Counted from the stretch's first letter, positions 28,972 through 38,215 are shown. The stretch is 64,000 nucleotides of DNA from Rhizobiales bacterium Ga0077537 (GCA_001464955.1 LNEM01000027.1:1-64000), one strand, 5' to 3'. Notes: a model not told the origin generated them from the sequence alone. Made by a program: numbers and translations.

Positions 28972-29979
28972 ATGCTCGAAACCGTTCGACCAGGCGAAAG
29001 CACCGAGGTCTGGCCGGCAAGTCCCGACGGATCACTGGCGCTCGAGCTTCCTGCGCCCCTGGACCGCTCGGGGGACAGCGGCGCGCGCGCTCGCCTGCGA
29101 ACGCTCATCGTGCCGATTCTGACCGCTGTCCTGCTGCATGGCGGTCTTGCGCTGGCCGTACTCGCCTTGCCCGAGGACCTCGTCGGCAGCGCCGGAAGCG
29201 ACTTCGACGCGATAAGCGTCGAGGTCTCGATCGTGCCCGGCTCGGCTCTGGAAAGTCGGGCCAGGGAGGCGACCAGCGAAAAGGAGGCCTCGGCGGCCCT
29301 GTCTCAGGTGGAAGGCAACGCCGAGACGACGACCCCCGAAGTAGCGGTGGCAGCACCTGAGGTGCGTCAACCGCCCCCAGAGCGGGCTCCAGATACGGAT
29401 ACGCCCCGAGACGAGCCGCCGCAGCAGACGGCAACCATCGTCGTGCCCGAGCCTGACCCGGCGCCCCCTGACGAAACCGCCCCGGCGCTTCCGGTCGCGT
29501 GGAACGAGCCCGCTGCGCCGACCGTCCCCGAAGCAACGGCCGAGCCGCCGCCACCCGCATCTTTGCGCGACGAAAGTCCGCCGAAACCGGTCGAAGCGCG
29601 GAAGCCGGATGCAACGCCGTCGGTCGCAGCGACGGCGGGCGGCGCAGCGTCGTCGTCGGTCGGCACGGTGACGCGACCGTCCCGGGCAGCCGTCGCCGCC
29701 AGCCCCGGCGCCGTGCGCGCCTTTTCGCGCGAGGTCGCGGCCGCATTGAGCCGCTCTCGGCCGCGCCCGAGCGCCACCCGATCACGCGGCACGACGCTGA
29801 TTGCCTTCGCGATCTCGGAAAGCGGTGGGCTGGAATTCGTGCGCATAGCGCGCTCGAGCGGCGACGGGGGCCTCGACAGCGCCGCCCTCGCCGCGGTCCG
29901 CAAGGCCAATCTGCCGAGCCCGCCCGCCGGCCTCACGCTGAAGCAGCGGACCTACGAGATGCCCTATCACTTCCGATAG
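28972..29979 (+). CDS. tonB: TonB-family energy transducer
   Basis: 335 residues: a cytoplasmic N-terminus of ~45 residues, one transmembrane helix (about 46-68, VPILTAVLLHGGLALAVLAL), a long Pro/Ala/Glu-rich periplasmic spacer to ~255, and a C-terminal TonB domain with TLIAFAISESGGLEFVRIARSSG, LDSAALAAVRKANLPSPPAG and a final YEMPYHFR. It transmits proton-motive force from ExbBD to outer-membrane receptors. The ATG at 28972 is chosen because a start at 28891 would place the operator-like repeat inside the coding region. exbB/exbD are not adjacent. It is divergent from the receptor it presumably serves. Confidence 0.86.
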   Translation: MLETVRPGESTEVWPASPDGSLALELPAPLDRSGDSGARARLRTLIVPILTAVLLHGGLALAVLALPEDLVGSAGSDFDAISVEVSIVPGSALESRAREATSEKEASAALSQVEGNAETTTPEVAVAAPEVRQPPPERAPDTDTPRDEPPQQTATIVVPEPDPAPPDETAPALPVAWNEPAAPTVPEATAEPPPPASLRDESPPKPVEARKPDATPSVAATAGGAASSSVGTVTRPSRAAVAASPGAVRAFSREVAAALSRSRPRPSATRSRGTTLIAFAISESGGLEFVRIARSSGDGGLDSAALAAVRKANLPSPPAGLTLKQRTYEMPYHFR

Positions 29980-30016
29980 CGGTTGCCTGTCCTACGATGC
30001 CCGAACCGATCGCGCG

Positions 30017-30670
30017 TCAGGGCGTCCAAGCGAGAAAGTTGGCGATCAGCCCCAATCCCAAACGCTGGCTCTTCTCGGGGTGGAATTGGGTCCCGGCTAT
30101 GTTGTCGCGCGCGACGAGCGCGGTGACAGCCCCGCCATACTCGGTCTCCGCAACGACAACATCGGCCCGTTCGGGAACGAGATGATACGAATGCACGAAA
30201 TAGGCGTGGAGACCGTCCGCGCCGGTCGTCAGACCGGCGAGCAGCGGATGCGCGCGCCGGACGGTGAGCGTGTTCCAGCCCATGTGCGGGATCTTGAGGT
30301 TCGGGTCCGACGGCTCGAGCTGCCGCACCTCACCGGCGATCCAGCCGAGGCCGTCCGTCACCACGTGTTCGAGACCCCGCGACGCGAGGAGCTGCTGCCC
30401 GACGCAGATGCCGAGGAACGGTCGGCCCTTGCGCCGAACGGCATCCTCCAGCGCCTCCCGCATGCCGGCGACAGCATCGAGACCCGCCTTGCAGTCTGCG
30501 AACGCCCCGACGCCCGGCAGCACGATGCGGTCAGCGCGCATGACGGCATCCGGATCGGATGTGACGGTCACGATGGCATCGGCACCGCTTTCACGCGAGG
30601 CGCGCTCGAACGCCTTGAGCGCGGAATGCAGGTTGCCCGATCCGTAGTCGATGATGACGACGCGTTGCAT
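30017..30670 (-). CDS. hisH: Imidazole glycerol phosphate synthase subunit HisH
   Basis: A 217-residue class-I glutamine amidotransferase that supplies ammonia to HisF in histidine synthesis. [19 protein letters not shown] opens the protein, the nucleophile cysteine is in [11 protein letters not shown] near residue 84, and the His-Glu pair is in [10 protein letters not shown] near 199-201. IPHMGWN and YFVHSYH are HisH-specific. The ATG at 30670 has GGAG 8 bases upstream. It follows the DUF2628 gene by 4 bases and hisB two genes up. The usual next gene, hisA, is replaced by the convergent tonB gene. Confidence 0.95.
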   Translation of the reverse strand: MQRVVIIDYGSGNLHSALKAFERASRESGADAIVTVTSDPDAVMRADRIVLPGVGAFADCKAGLDAVAGMREALEDAVRRKGRPFLGICVGQQLLASRGLEHVVTDGLGWIAGEVRQLEPSDPNLKIPHMGWNTLTVRRAHPLLAGLTTGADGLHAYFVHSYHLVPERADVVVAETEYGGAVTALVARDNIAGTQFHPEKSQRLGLGLIANFLAWTP

Positions 30671-30674
30671 GTTG

Positions 30675-31166
30675 TCAGCTCCGGCCGGCCCATCCGCCGG
30701 GCGCCCCCAGGCGACCACCGAGAAACGACGCGGATCGCTCGCCCGCACCCTGGCCCAGCGCCGACGCCGTGACGATCGGCTTGCCCTTGAGCCAGGCGTC
30801 GAAGAAGCGTCGCTCGCAGTCCATGGCATCCCGCCCGACGACGCTGCCGATGTGGCGATAGCCGCGCCGCGCCAGCGTCCAGCGATGGATGCTGTCGGCC
30901 TCGAACCCGACGAGAAGCTGGATCGCGACCGTGACCCACCTCGTGACATGCTGGCCGAGGCCCAGAAGCCAGAACAGCCCCTCGAACACAATGACGGCGC
31001 CGATGTAGACGGCCAGCGCCAGCCAGAGCCCATTGGCGAGCATCCAGAAGGGCGTCAGCACGGCGGCCATGAACGAGAAGCCCTCCTTGACGAACACCAG
31101 TTCGTCGGCCCGATCTGCGCGATCCGCGCTCGGCCCCTCTGGCTCATGAACCGTATAAGTATGCAT
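30675..31166 (-). CDS. DUF2628-family membrane protein
   Basis: 163 residues: a short N-terminus beginning [16 protein letters not shown], then [20 protein letters not shown], two transmembrane helices (about 33-75), [27 protein letters not shown] and a soluble Gly-rich tail. These are the conserved features of DUF2628, which in Rhizobiales is found between hisB and hisH. GGAGG lies 8 bases before the ATG at 31166. It ends 4 bases before hisH, so co-translation is likely. No function is known. Confidence 0.85.
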   Translation of the reverse strand: MHTYTVHEPEGPSADRADRADELVFVKEGFSFMAAVLTPFWMLANGLWLALAVYIGAVIVFEGLFWLLGLGQHVTRWVTVAIQLLVGFEADSIHRWTLARRGYRHIGSVVGRDAMDCERRFFDAWLKGKPIVTASALGQGAGERSASFLGGRLGAPGGWAGRS

Positions 31167-31207
31167 GCCTGCCGCCTCCGCGGTCCGCGTTGCCGTTCGG
31201 CCAGCCC

Positions 31208-31798
31208 CTAAAGGCTGCCCTTTGTCGAGGGCACGCGCCCCGCCTGCCGGGCATCCGGCGCGACCGCCGCACGCAGCGCGCGCGCCAGCCCCTTGTAGCA
31301 GGTCTCCGCGATATGGTGGTTGTTCTCGCCGTAGACGTTCTCGACGTGCAGCGTGATGCCGGCATTCTGCGCGAATGCCTGGAACCACTCCCGGAACAGC
31401 TCGGTATCCATTTCGCCGAGCTTCGGCCGGCTGAACTCGACGCGCCACACGAGGTATGGCCGCCCCGACACGTCGATCGCGACCCGCGTCAGGCATTCGT
31501 CCATGGGCAGTTCGACCGACGCATAGCGGGTGATGCCGGCCTTGTCGCCGAGCGCCTTGGCGATGGCCTGCCCGAGCACGATCCCGCTGTCCTCGACCGT
31601 ATGGTGAAAGTCGATGTGCAGATCGCCCTTCGCTTCGAGCTCGATATCGATCATCCCATGCCGCGCGAGTTGCTCCAGCATGTGATCCAGAAAACCGATC
31701 CCGGTGGCGATCTTCGAAAGACCCGCCCCGTCCAGGTTGACGGTGGCCTTGATCGCCGTTTCCTTGGTCGTCCGCTCGACCGAGCCTGTGCGCTGCAA
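31208..31798 (-). CDS. hisB: Imidazoleglycerol-phosphate dehydratase
   Basis: 196 residues; it dehydrates IGP to imidazole-acetol phosphate in histidine synthesis. The manganese-binding motifs are present: [29 protein letters not shown], and [26 protein letters not shown]...VNLDG is the standard start. No ATG fits; the likely start is a TTG at 31798 with GGGG 9 bases before it. It is the first gene of a hisB-DUF2628-hisH unit and divergent from hslV, an arrangement common in Rhizobiales. Confidence 0.94.
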   Translation of the reverse strand: MQRTGSVERTTKETAIKATVNLDGAGLSKIATGIGFLDHMLEQLARHGMIDIELEAKGDLHIDFHHTVEDSGIVLGQAIAKALGDKAGITRYASVELPMDECLTRVAIDVSGRPYLVWRVEFSRPKLGEMDTELFREWFQAFAQNAGITLHVENVYGENNHHIAETCYKGLARALRAAVAPDARQAGRVPSTKGSL

Positions 31799-31936
31799 GT
31801 GGTTGATCCCCGCTGCTTGCGACCTCGACGATCTGCGTCTATCACGCGGGGCGCGCCCAAATCCAGAGCGGCCTTCGAAACGTGGTGAGGGAGGTGGCTC
31901 GGGATCGGTCCCCTGGCGCGACAGGAGCCTGCAGTC

Positions 31937-32506
31937 ATGGCCAACGATCCGTCAGCCCAGAACGGCGCTCTCTGGCATGGCACCACGATCCTGACGGTTC
32001 GCAAGGGCGGGCGCGTCGTCATTGCCGGCGACGGACAGGTTTCGCTCGGCGCCACGGTCATCAAGTCCAACGCCCGCAAGGTTCGGAGCCTCGGCAAGGG
32101 CGACGTGATCGGCGGCTTTGCCGGCTCGACCGCCGACGCGTTCACCCTGTTCGAGCGCCTCGAGGCCAAGCTCGAGCAGTACCCGGGCCAACTGACCCGC
32201 GCCGCCGTCGAACTCGCCAAGGACTGGCGGACCGACCGCTTCCTGCGCCGCCTGGAGGCCATGATGCTCGTTGCCGACCGCGAGCGGACGCTCGTGCTGA
32301 CGGGCACCGGCGACGTGCTGGAGCCTGAACGCGATCTGATGGGGATCGGCTCCGGCGGCACCTACGCTCTGGCGGCCGCCCGCGCCCTGATCGACCTCGA
32401 GATGCCGGCCGAAGAGATCGCCCGTCGGGCCATGGCGATCGCGGCGGAAATCTGCGTCTATACGAACACGAACCTCGTGGTCGAGAGCCTGCCGTCGGCA
32501 CGCTGA
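31937..32506 (+). CDS. hslV: HslV peptidase subunit of the HslUV protease
   Basis: 189 residues. After a 15-residue propeptide the mature protein would begin at Thr16 in HGTTILTVR, the catalytic N-terminal threonine of proteasome-type peptidases. [50 protein letters not shown] and [13 protein letters not shown] are family motifs. The double dodecamer works with the HslU ATPase to degrade misfolded proteins. hslU is usually a close neighbour in Rhizobiales; here an SMR transporter follows and hslU is not in the window. Confidence 0.95.
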   Translation: MANDPSAQNGALWHGTTILTVRKGGRVVIAGDGQVSLGATVIKSNARKVRSLGKGDVIGGFAGSTADAFTLFERLEAKLEQYPGQLTRAAVELAKDWRTDRFLRRLEAMMLVADRERTLVLTGTGDVLEPERDLMGIGSGGTYALAAARALIDLEMPAEEIARRAMAIAAEICVYTNTNLVVESLPSAR

Positions 32507-32531
32507 AGCGGAACTGGGAGCACGGCAGCCG

Positions 32532-32855
32532 ATGGGTTGGATGTTTCTGTTGCTGGCGGGTCTCTTCGAGATCGGCTTCACGACGGCCATGCGCTACCTG
32601 ACATGGCCACCGCGGATCGGCCCGGTGCTGACCTTTCTGGTCTTCTCGTCCGCGAGCTTCGGCTGCCTTCTGATTGCCATGCGGAGCGTACCGGTCGGCA
32701 CCGCCTATGCGGTCTGGACCGGCATCGGCGCGGCGGGAACCGTCATCATCGGCATGATGTATTATGGCGAGCCGGCGCAAACGCTCCGCATCGTGCTGAT
32801 TTTCGTGCTGATCGCCGCCATCGCCGGCCTTAAGCTGATCGACGCCTCAAGCTGA
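32532..32855 (+). CDS. sugE: SMR-family transporter, SugE/Gdx type
   Basis: A 107-residue, four-helix small multidrug resistance protein. The essential membrane glutamate is Glu13 in MFLLLAGLFEIGFTTAMRY. VPVGTAYAVWTGIGAAGTVIIGM is the third helix with the GTAYAVWTGIG SMR signature. The group exports guanidinium or small quaternary amines as a dual-topology dimer. It begins 26 bases after hslV. The last codons and the stop fall in a 4 x 17 bp tandem repeat, so the C-terminus may vary between strains. Confidence 0.9.
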   Translation: MGWMFLLLAGLFEIGFTTAMRYLTWPPRIGPVLTFLVFSSASFGCLLIAMRSVPVGTAYAVWTGIGAAGTVIIGMMYYGEPAQTLRIVLIFVLIAAIAGLKLIDASS

Positions 32856-32899
32856 TCGACGCCTCAAGCTGATCGACGCCTCAAGCTGATCGACGCCTG
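32832..32899. repeat. Tandem repeat, four copies of a 17-bp unit
   Basis: The unit AAGCTGATCGACGCCTC occurs four times in a row, the last copy differing only in its final base. The first copy encodes the SugE C-terminus (KLIDAS) and the second supplies the TGA stop. The rest lies in the intergenic space. The array probably arose by slippage. Confidence 0.97.
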
Positions 32900-32919
32900 A
32901 CGCCGGCCCTCGCTCCGGC

Positions 32920-33840
32920 CTAGGCGCCGGGCAGTTCCACGTGGCGCATCCAGAACCCACCGAGCGACGACACGATATCGACGAGCCCTTGGTGCGTGCC
33001 GGGCTTGGAGACGTAGGCCGTCACTCCGAGATCGTAGGTCGTCTGGATGTCGTCCTCGGCGTTCGAGGTCGTCATGACGATGATCGGGATGCGCTTGATG
33101 TGGGAATCGCCCTTGATCTCGACGAGCGCCGTGCGGCCGTCCATCTTCGGCATGTTGAGGTCGAGGAGGATGAGCCCCGGCAGACGGCGCGCCTCGAACG
33201 GCGGCCACCCCTTGAGATAGGTGAGCAGTTCGACCCCGTTCTCGACGAAGGCGAGCGGGTGCGACAGGCCGGCCTCCTCGAACGCATCGCGCAACAGCAG
33301 GCGGTCGTCGGGATCGTCCTCTGCGACGAGGATGGGCACGTTCGAGTTGTCTGCAGTCCGCAGGCGGCGCTGCGCGCCGGGTGAGGGGGTGTCGGTCGCA
33401 ACCGGCGCAACCAGGTCTCGTGCGACGAGGGGAACTGCCGGTGTCGCCTTGGCTTCTGAAGACCAGCCGGACGCCGCGCACTGTTGTGGGGGAGCAGCGT
33501 GCCGACGCAGCGTCGGACGCACTTGGGCAGCTCCCGACTGCGCGACGACCTGAACCCGCCGCGGCGGCAGACGCCGGGGCAGCTCGAGAAACTCTACCCC
33601 GATTTCCGTCGCCTTCCGCCACGCGGTTCGGCAGGACACCTCGATCCCGTCGAGTTCGACGAGCAACTCGAACGTGTCGGGAACATGCGTGACTTGGGCC
33701 ACCTGCAGCCGCGCGCCCCCGTTCGACATGTCGCGAACCACGCACGGGATCGTCGCGTGACGGCCGCTGAACATGATCATGCCACCCTTCAGCATGCGCA
33801 GCCGCGCACTGCCGCGTGTATCACCGACTTCGGGTTGCAT
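32920..33840 (-). CDS. PilZ-REC fusion: response regulator with N-terminal PilZ-like domain
   Basis: 306 residues. The N-terminal ~100 residues look like a PilZ domain (RLRMLKGGMIMFSG, CVVRDMSNGGARLQV, ISCRTAWRKATEIGVEF-like layout), the fold that often binds cyclic-di-GMP, although the RxxxR motif is not clear. A Pro/Ala-rich linker follows to about 165. The C-terminal receiver has VAEDDPDDRLLLRDAF, phospho-acceptor aspartate in LILLDLNMPKMDG, and Lys in YVSKPG; it is closest to Rcp1-type receivers. PilZ-before-REC is the less common order. The ATG at 33840 was chosen since the extended frame to 33954 lacks homology-like content. No kinase is adjacent. Confidence 0.84.
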   Translation of the reverse strand: MQPEVGDTRGSARLRMLKGGMIMFSGRHATIPCVVRDMSNGGARLQVAQVTHVPDTFELLVELDGIEVSCRTAWRKATEIGVEFLELPRRLPPRRVQVVAQSGAAQVRPTLRRHAAPPQQCAASGWSSEAKATPAVPLVARDLVAPVATDTPSPGAQRRLRTADNSNVPILVAEDDPDDRLLLRDAFEEAGLSHPLAFVENGVELLTYLKGWPPFEARRLPGLILLDLNMPKMDGRTALVEIKGDSHIKRIPIIVMTTSNAEDDIQTTYDLGVTAYVSKPGTHQGLVDIVSSLGGFWMRHVELPGA

Positions 33841-33999
33841 GTTCGACTCGTCCCCTGCGCTCGCCGCGGGGACGAAGATTGCCTTGGATTGTCTAACAAA
33901 CGGATAGTGTCGCCCGGGCCGCACCGGCGAAGTCCTGAAGGTTTCCTGAAACACGCCGCCCGTCTAGTGTGCCGCATCGAACGCCACGCGGGAGCTGCC

Positions 34000-35001
34000 A
34001 TGCAATCCATCGCAACCATCGGTGTCATCGGCGCGGGAGCCTGGGGTACGGCCCTTGCGCAAACGGCACGCCTCGCCGGCCGAGGCGTGGTTCTGTGGGC
34101 GCGTGAGGCCGAAGTCGCCGACGAGATCAATAGCGCGCACCGGAATTCGATCTTCTTGCCGGGCGTGCCTCTGGAGCCCGGCCTGCGCGCGACGGGCGAC
34201 CTCGCGGCGATCGCCGCCTGCGACGCCATCCTGCTCGTCTCGCCCGCCCAGCACGTCCGCAACACAGCCGTCGCGCTGGCGCCGCTGCTCCGGCCCGGCA
34301 CCCCCGTGGTCATCTGCGCCAAGGGGATCGAGCAGGCGACGGGCCTCACGATGGGAGAGGTGCTGGCCAAAACGCTGCCCACGGCGACCCTCGCCTGCCT
34401 CTCGGGCCCGAGTTTCGCCGCCGACGTGGCACGTGGGCTACCGGCCGCCCTGACCCTCGCCTGCACCGACGCCGCGCTCGGCAAGCTGCTCGCCGAAGCG
34501 ATCGGATACCGGAACTTCCGCCTCTACTGGTCGGACGATCTGGTCGGCACGCAGCTTGGTGGCGCCATGAAGAACGTGCTCGCCATTGCAGCAGGCATCG
34601 TCGACGGGAAGGGAATGGGGGCCAGCGCGCACGCGGCGCTTGTCACGCGAGGCTTTGCCGAGATGCGCCGGTTGGGCGGAGCCATGGGGGCACGCACCGA
34701 GACGCTCGTCGGTCTCTCCGGGCTCGGCGATCTGATCCTGACCTGTGGCAGCCCGCAGTCGCGCAACATGAGCGTCGGCCGCGCGCTTGGCCAAGGCCAG
34801 CGGCTCGATGACGTTCTCGGCTCCCGCCGCTCGGTCGCGGAGGGTGTCTATACGGCGGCAGCCGTCGTGCGCCTTGCCGGCGAGAAGGGCATCGAGCTTC
34901 CGATCGCCTCCTCCGTCGACGCCATCGTTACGGGCGCCCTCGACGTTGACACGGCGATCGACGCCCTGCTGTCTCGGCCGTTCCGCCAGGAAGGTCTCTG
35001 A
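34000..35001 (+). CDS. gpsA: NAD(P)H-dependent glycerol-3-phosphate dehydrogenase
   Basis: 333 residues; it makes sn-glycerol-3-phosphate from dihydroxyacetone phosphate for phospholipid synthesis. The Rossmann motif GVIGAGAWGTALAQTA is at the N-terminus, CAKGIEQATG and LSGPSFAADVARGLP are mid-protein, and the catalytic lysine is in LGGAMKNVLAIAAGI. LVGLSGLGDLILTCGSPQSRN and SVAEGVYTA complete the set. The ATG at 34000 has GGGAG 6 bases before. In many Rhizobiales gpsA is next to the tsaD gene, but here it is flanked by the PilZ-REC gene and dusA. Confidence 0.95.
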   Translation: MQSIATIGVIGAGAWGTALAQTARLAGRGVVLWAREAEVADEINSAHRNSIFLPGVPLEPGLRATGDLAAIAACDAILLVSPAQHVRNTAVALAPLLRPGTPVVICAKGIEQATGLTMGEVLAKTLPTATLACLSGPSFAADVARGLPAALTLACTDAALGKLLAEAIGYRNFRLYWSDDLVGTQLGGAMKNVLAIAAGIVDGKGMGASAHAALVTRGFAEMRRLGGAMGARTETLVGLSGLGDLILTCGSPQSRNMSVGRALGQGQRLDDVLGSRRSVAEGVYTAAAVVRLAGEKGIELPIASSVDAIVTGALDVDTAIDALLSRPFRQEGL

Positions 35002-35188
35002 GCGGCCCTGGAGACATCAGTGGTCCAGCGCCGACATTTGCTTCCCTTGGCGGTTTGGTCGAGAGCCGATGTCGGCGCCAAAGGAACGCAAGTAACGCGA
35101 TGTTTCGAGTGTCGCTTTGCCTCTGACGTTTGGTGACGACATTGACCGCAACCGGGTACCGAACGTGAGAGGCGCCACACCAGTCGCG

Positions 35189-36196
35189 TCACTCATGGGC
35201 AACGGCGCGCTCGCGGGCCATCTGTCGCGCCGCCAGCACCCGCATTTCGCTCGCGACATGCCGCAACACGTCGCCTCCCGCGCTGGCCCCTACCGCATTC
35301 TCGGAAAGGTAACGCCGGAAGGCCCGCGCTCCCGGACGCCCGTGATAGAGGCCGAGGATATGCCGCGTCACGTTGTTGAGCCGCCCGTCGTTCGCCACGT
35401 GCCGTTCGGCATAGTCGACGAGTTCATCGAGCACATCCTCGCGCGTGCGCTCGTTCGCCTGCGCCCCGAAGAGCTCGGCGTCCACATCGGACAGCAGCCA
35501 CGGATTTTGGTACGCGGCGCGCCCGAGCATCACGCCGTCGACGTGCTGGAGCTGAACCTGCGCCTGCTCCAGATCCCCGATTCCGCCGTTGATGACCACC
35601 GTAAGGTCCGGATGCGCCGACTTCATCCGCCAGACACGGGGATAGTCGAGCGGCGGAATTTCCCGGTTCTCCTTGGGTGACAGCCCCTGCAGCCACGCTT
35701 TCCGTGCATGCACGATGAAGACGCGGCAGCCCACATCCGCGACCGTCGAAATGAAGCGCTCGAAATCGGCTTCGCTGTCCTGATCGTCGATACCGATGCG
35801 GCACTTGACCGTCACCGGGATCGAGACGGCATCCAGCATGGCCCGGACGCACCGCGCGACGAGATCCGGATCGGCCATCAGGCAGGCGCCGAAGTTGCCA
35901 CCCTGCACCCGGTCGGACGGACAGCCGACATTGAGATTGATTTCATCATAGCCCCATTCGGCCCCGATCGCCGCGGCGGCAGCGAGCTTGGCCGGATCGC
36001 TGCCGCCGAGCTGCAGCGCCACCGGATGCTCGACGGCCGAAAAATCAAGCAGCATTTGCCGCTTCCCGAACAGCACGGCATCCGCCGTGACCATCTCGGT
36101 ATAGAGCCGCGCCTGCCGCGAGAGGAGGCGATGGAAGAACCGGCAATGCCGATCGGTCCAATCCATCATGGGCGCAACACAGAATCTATGCATCAT
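35189..36196 (-). CDS. dusA: tRNA-dihydrouridine(20/20a) synthase
   Basis: A 335-residue flavoenzyme that reduces U20/U20a of tRNA. RFCVAPMMDWTDRHCRFFHRLLS, LYTEMVTADAV, VALQLGGSDP and the catalytic cysteine in NLNVGCPSDRVQGGNFGACLM (near residue 90) are DusA hallmarks. IVHARKAWLQGLSPKENREIPPL is specific for DusA rather than DusB/C. GRAAYQNPW and GLYHGRPGARAFRRYLSE close the protein. It is convergent with gpsA. Confidence 0.95.
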   Translation of the reverse strand: MMHRFCVAPMMDWTDRHCRFFHRLLSRQARLYTEMVTADAVLFGKRQMLLDFSAVEHPVALQLGGSDPAKLAAAAAIGAEWGYDEINLNVGCPSDRVQGGNFGACLMADPDLVARCVRAMLDAVSIPVTVKCRIGIDDQDSEADFERFISTVADVGCRVFIVHARKAWLQGLSPKENREIPPLDYPRVWRMKSAHPDLTVVINGGIGDLEQAQVQLQHVDGVMLGRAAYQNPWLLSDVDAELFGAQANERTREDVLDELVDYAERHVANDGRLNNVTRHILGLYHGRPGARAFRRYLSENAVGASAGGDVLRHVASEMRVLAARQMARERAVAHE

Positions 36197-36685
36197 CCGT
36201 CTCGTGGCTCAGCAAGCGATGCCGCCTCAGGCCGGTGCGCCGCGCGGTGGATGGACGGGCGGACATCGGCGGGCCGAAGTTCGAAGCCGTCGACATACCT
36301 TATTGCGGGCGCCCCGTCTCCCGCTCGAGGACGGGAAGCGCCGAGATGAGCGCGAGCACGATTACTCGGTCCGTTCGAGAGCGTTCGCCCCGGTAGCGGC
36401 AACCTCGGTGAGCGAACATGCCGCCACTCGCCCTGTAATCGGATGCGCAGTCGGGGCCGATCGCTGTCGAAGCGAACCAGTGAAGCACGGTGCGCACTGC
36501 CCGGACCAATCGATGGCCATCGAACGCCGCGCCCCTCGGATCGAACTGTGTCTCGCACCATGCCGAGCCGATGAACCATGCCGGGCACGCAGACCTTCGA
36601 CGGCCTCGAACCATGGACACGCCGGTTGCATCGGATCACGAGACCCATGCTATGTCTCGATCCAGGCCATCCAGAGGAGGCGGAC
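36197..36685. other. Intergenic region between dusA and the MBL hydrolase
   Basis: 489 bases between divergent genes. Several short frames cross it on both strands, but none has a Shine-Dalgarno, family-like motifs or balanced composition. I see no RNA gene or repeat. Confidence 0.5.
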
Positions 36686-37384
36686 ATGCCGGGGTTTCAG
36701 GTCGCCCATGACATCATCGTGACCGGGAGCAGCGCCAAGCTCGGCGCCGGCTACATTGCGGTTTCCAATTGTACCCTGGTGCATACGGCCGAGGGGCCGA
36801 TGCTCTTCGACGTGGGCGGTACGGTCGCGCGCGAGATCATCCGGCAGGAACTGAAGAAGCGGAACTTGTCCCCGAAGGACATCACGCGCGTTTTCCTCTC
36901 CCATCTCCACCACGATCACTCCCTCAACATCGACATGTTCCCGAAGACCACCAAGGTCTTTGTGAGCAAGGCCGAATGGGCCTATGTCGACAACCCGCAT
37001 CCCGAAGACGACTGGGTGCCGTGGCTCATCAAGGAGCAGCTGCGGACCTATGACTTGAACCTCATCGAAGGCAGCGGCGAGTTGTCGGCCGGCTTGAGGT
37101 ATTTCGCGGCTCCCGGCCACACGCCCGGCTGTCAGGCCCTGTCGTTCGTCGACCAGGATGGGAAAGTAGTCACACTCGCGGGCGATGCCATCAAGTTCCC
37201 GAAAGAGGCCCTCCGCCGGCGCGTCGATCATTCGTTTGATGCGCCAGAGACCGCGGCGAGATCGATCGACGAGATCGTCCGGAGCAGTGACGTGATCGTG
37301 CCGGGGCATTTCCCGACCATCTACAAGGTCGACGGAAGTATCACGTGGGACGACTCCCAGCACTTCCCGCTCGTCATGCGGTGA
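36686..37384 (+). CDS. Metallo-beta-lactamase-fold hydrolase
   Basis: 232 residues. The metal motif HLHHDH (SHLHHDHSLN) lies near residue 73, a further His in APGHTPGCQAL, an Asp in LAGDAIKF and a final His in VIVPGHFPTIY, a full set for two metal ions. The fold includes lactonases, glyoxalase II and sulfur dioxygenases; the GHTPGCQ layout is closest to lactonase-like and uncharacterised hydrolases. AGAGGAGG precedes the ATG at 36686. There is no signal peptide. The substrate is unknown. Confidence 0.85.
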   Translation: MPGFQVAHDIIVTGSSAKLGAGYIAVSNCTLVHTAEGPMLFDVGGTVAREIIRQELKKRNLSPKDITRVFLSHLHHDHSLNIDMFPKTTKVFVSKAEWAYVDNPHPEDDWVPWLIKEQLRTYDLNLIEGSGELSAGLRYFAAPGHTPGCQALSFVDQDGKVVTLAGDAIKFPKEALRRRVDHSFDAPETAARSIDEIVRSSDVIVPGHFPTIYKVDGSITWDDSQHFPLVMR

Positions 37385-37463
37385 CGTGGACCTTCGCAGC
37401 ACCGGACGGCGGGCTGACCTCGCCCCTTGACCAAGGGGCGATCGAGACCCCACAAGCGAGCGC

Positions 37464-38069
37464 ATGCCAACCGATCCGCGAAAATTCGCCCCCTCATCTG
37501 CCCGTAACCGCGATCCCATTCTTGCCGTCCTCGGGCCTCGCTTGCCGGCACGCGGCCGCGTTCTGGAAATCGCGAGTGGCAGCGGCGAACACACCATGCA
37601 CCTTGCGGGCGCATACTCGGGAGTTACGTTTCAGCCGAGCGATCCGGACGCCGAGAACCGCGCCAGCATCGACGCCTGGACTGCCCATCTCGGTCTCGCC
37701 AACGTCGAGCCAGCGCTCCACATCGACGCGACGAAAACGTTCGCGCCGGTCACGGCGGTGGACGTCGTGGTGTGCATCAACATGATCCACATCGCGCCCT
37801 GGCCGGCCGCGGTCGGCCTCATCCGCAATGCGGCAGGCGTGCTCCCCGTCGGCGGCTTCTTGTACTTCTACGGCCCCTATCGCCGGAATGGCGCACACAC
37901 GGCGCCAAGCAACGCTGCCTTCGATGAAAGCCTTCGGGCGCGAGATCCGTCGTGGGGCATTCGCGACCTTGAGGCCGTGGTCGAGCTGGCGAAGAACGCG
38001 GGCTTCGCCGCGCCGGACGTCGTCGAAATGCCCGCGAACAATCTGTCGGTGATCTTCGAGCGGGCCTGA
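37464..38069 (+). CDS. DUF938-family putative SAM-dependent methyltransferase
   Basis: 201 residues. KFAPSSARNRDPILAVL opens the protein, then VLEIASGSGEHTMHLA (SAM-binding motif I near residue 34), FQPSDPDAENRASIDAW, VDVVVCINMIHIAPW and FLYFYGPYRRNG, the conserved blocks of DUF938. The enzyme class is inferred from the Rossmann-like methyltransferase fold; no substrate is established. It is in line after the MBL hydrolase (79-base gap). Confidence 0.86.
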   Translation: MPTDPRKFAPSSARNRDPILAVLGPRLPARGRVLEIASGSGEHTMHLAGAYSGVTFQPSDPDAENRASIDAWTAHLGLANVEPALHIDATKTFAPVTAVDVVVCINMIHIAPWPAAVGLIRNAAGVLPVGGFLYFYGPYRRNGAHTAPSNAAFDESLRARDPSWGIRDLEAVVELAKNAGFAAPDVVEMPANNLSVIFERA

Positions 38070-38215
38070 TCGCGGCCGGCATTGCTGACCACATTTCCAG
38101 CGCTGCGACGCGACATTGGGCACGAGGTCGTCGAGCCGACGTGCCATGCTCCGTGGATACAAAGGCAAAAGCCCAGCGGCCCTCCGGGGCCGCTCGGCCG
38201 ACCACGGGATCACGG

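Noticed and set aside
32832..32899. A CRISPR-like array
   Set aside because: The copies are directly adjacent with no spacers; it is a simple tandem repeat.
36168..36722. A 184-codon frame across the dusA-MBL gap
   Set aside because: Its start overlaps dusA and its end overlaps the MBL gene; composition is random and there is a matching frame on the other strand.
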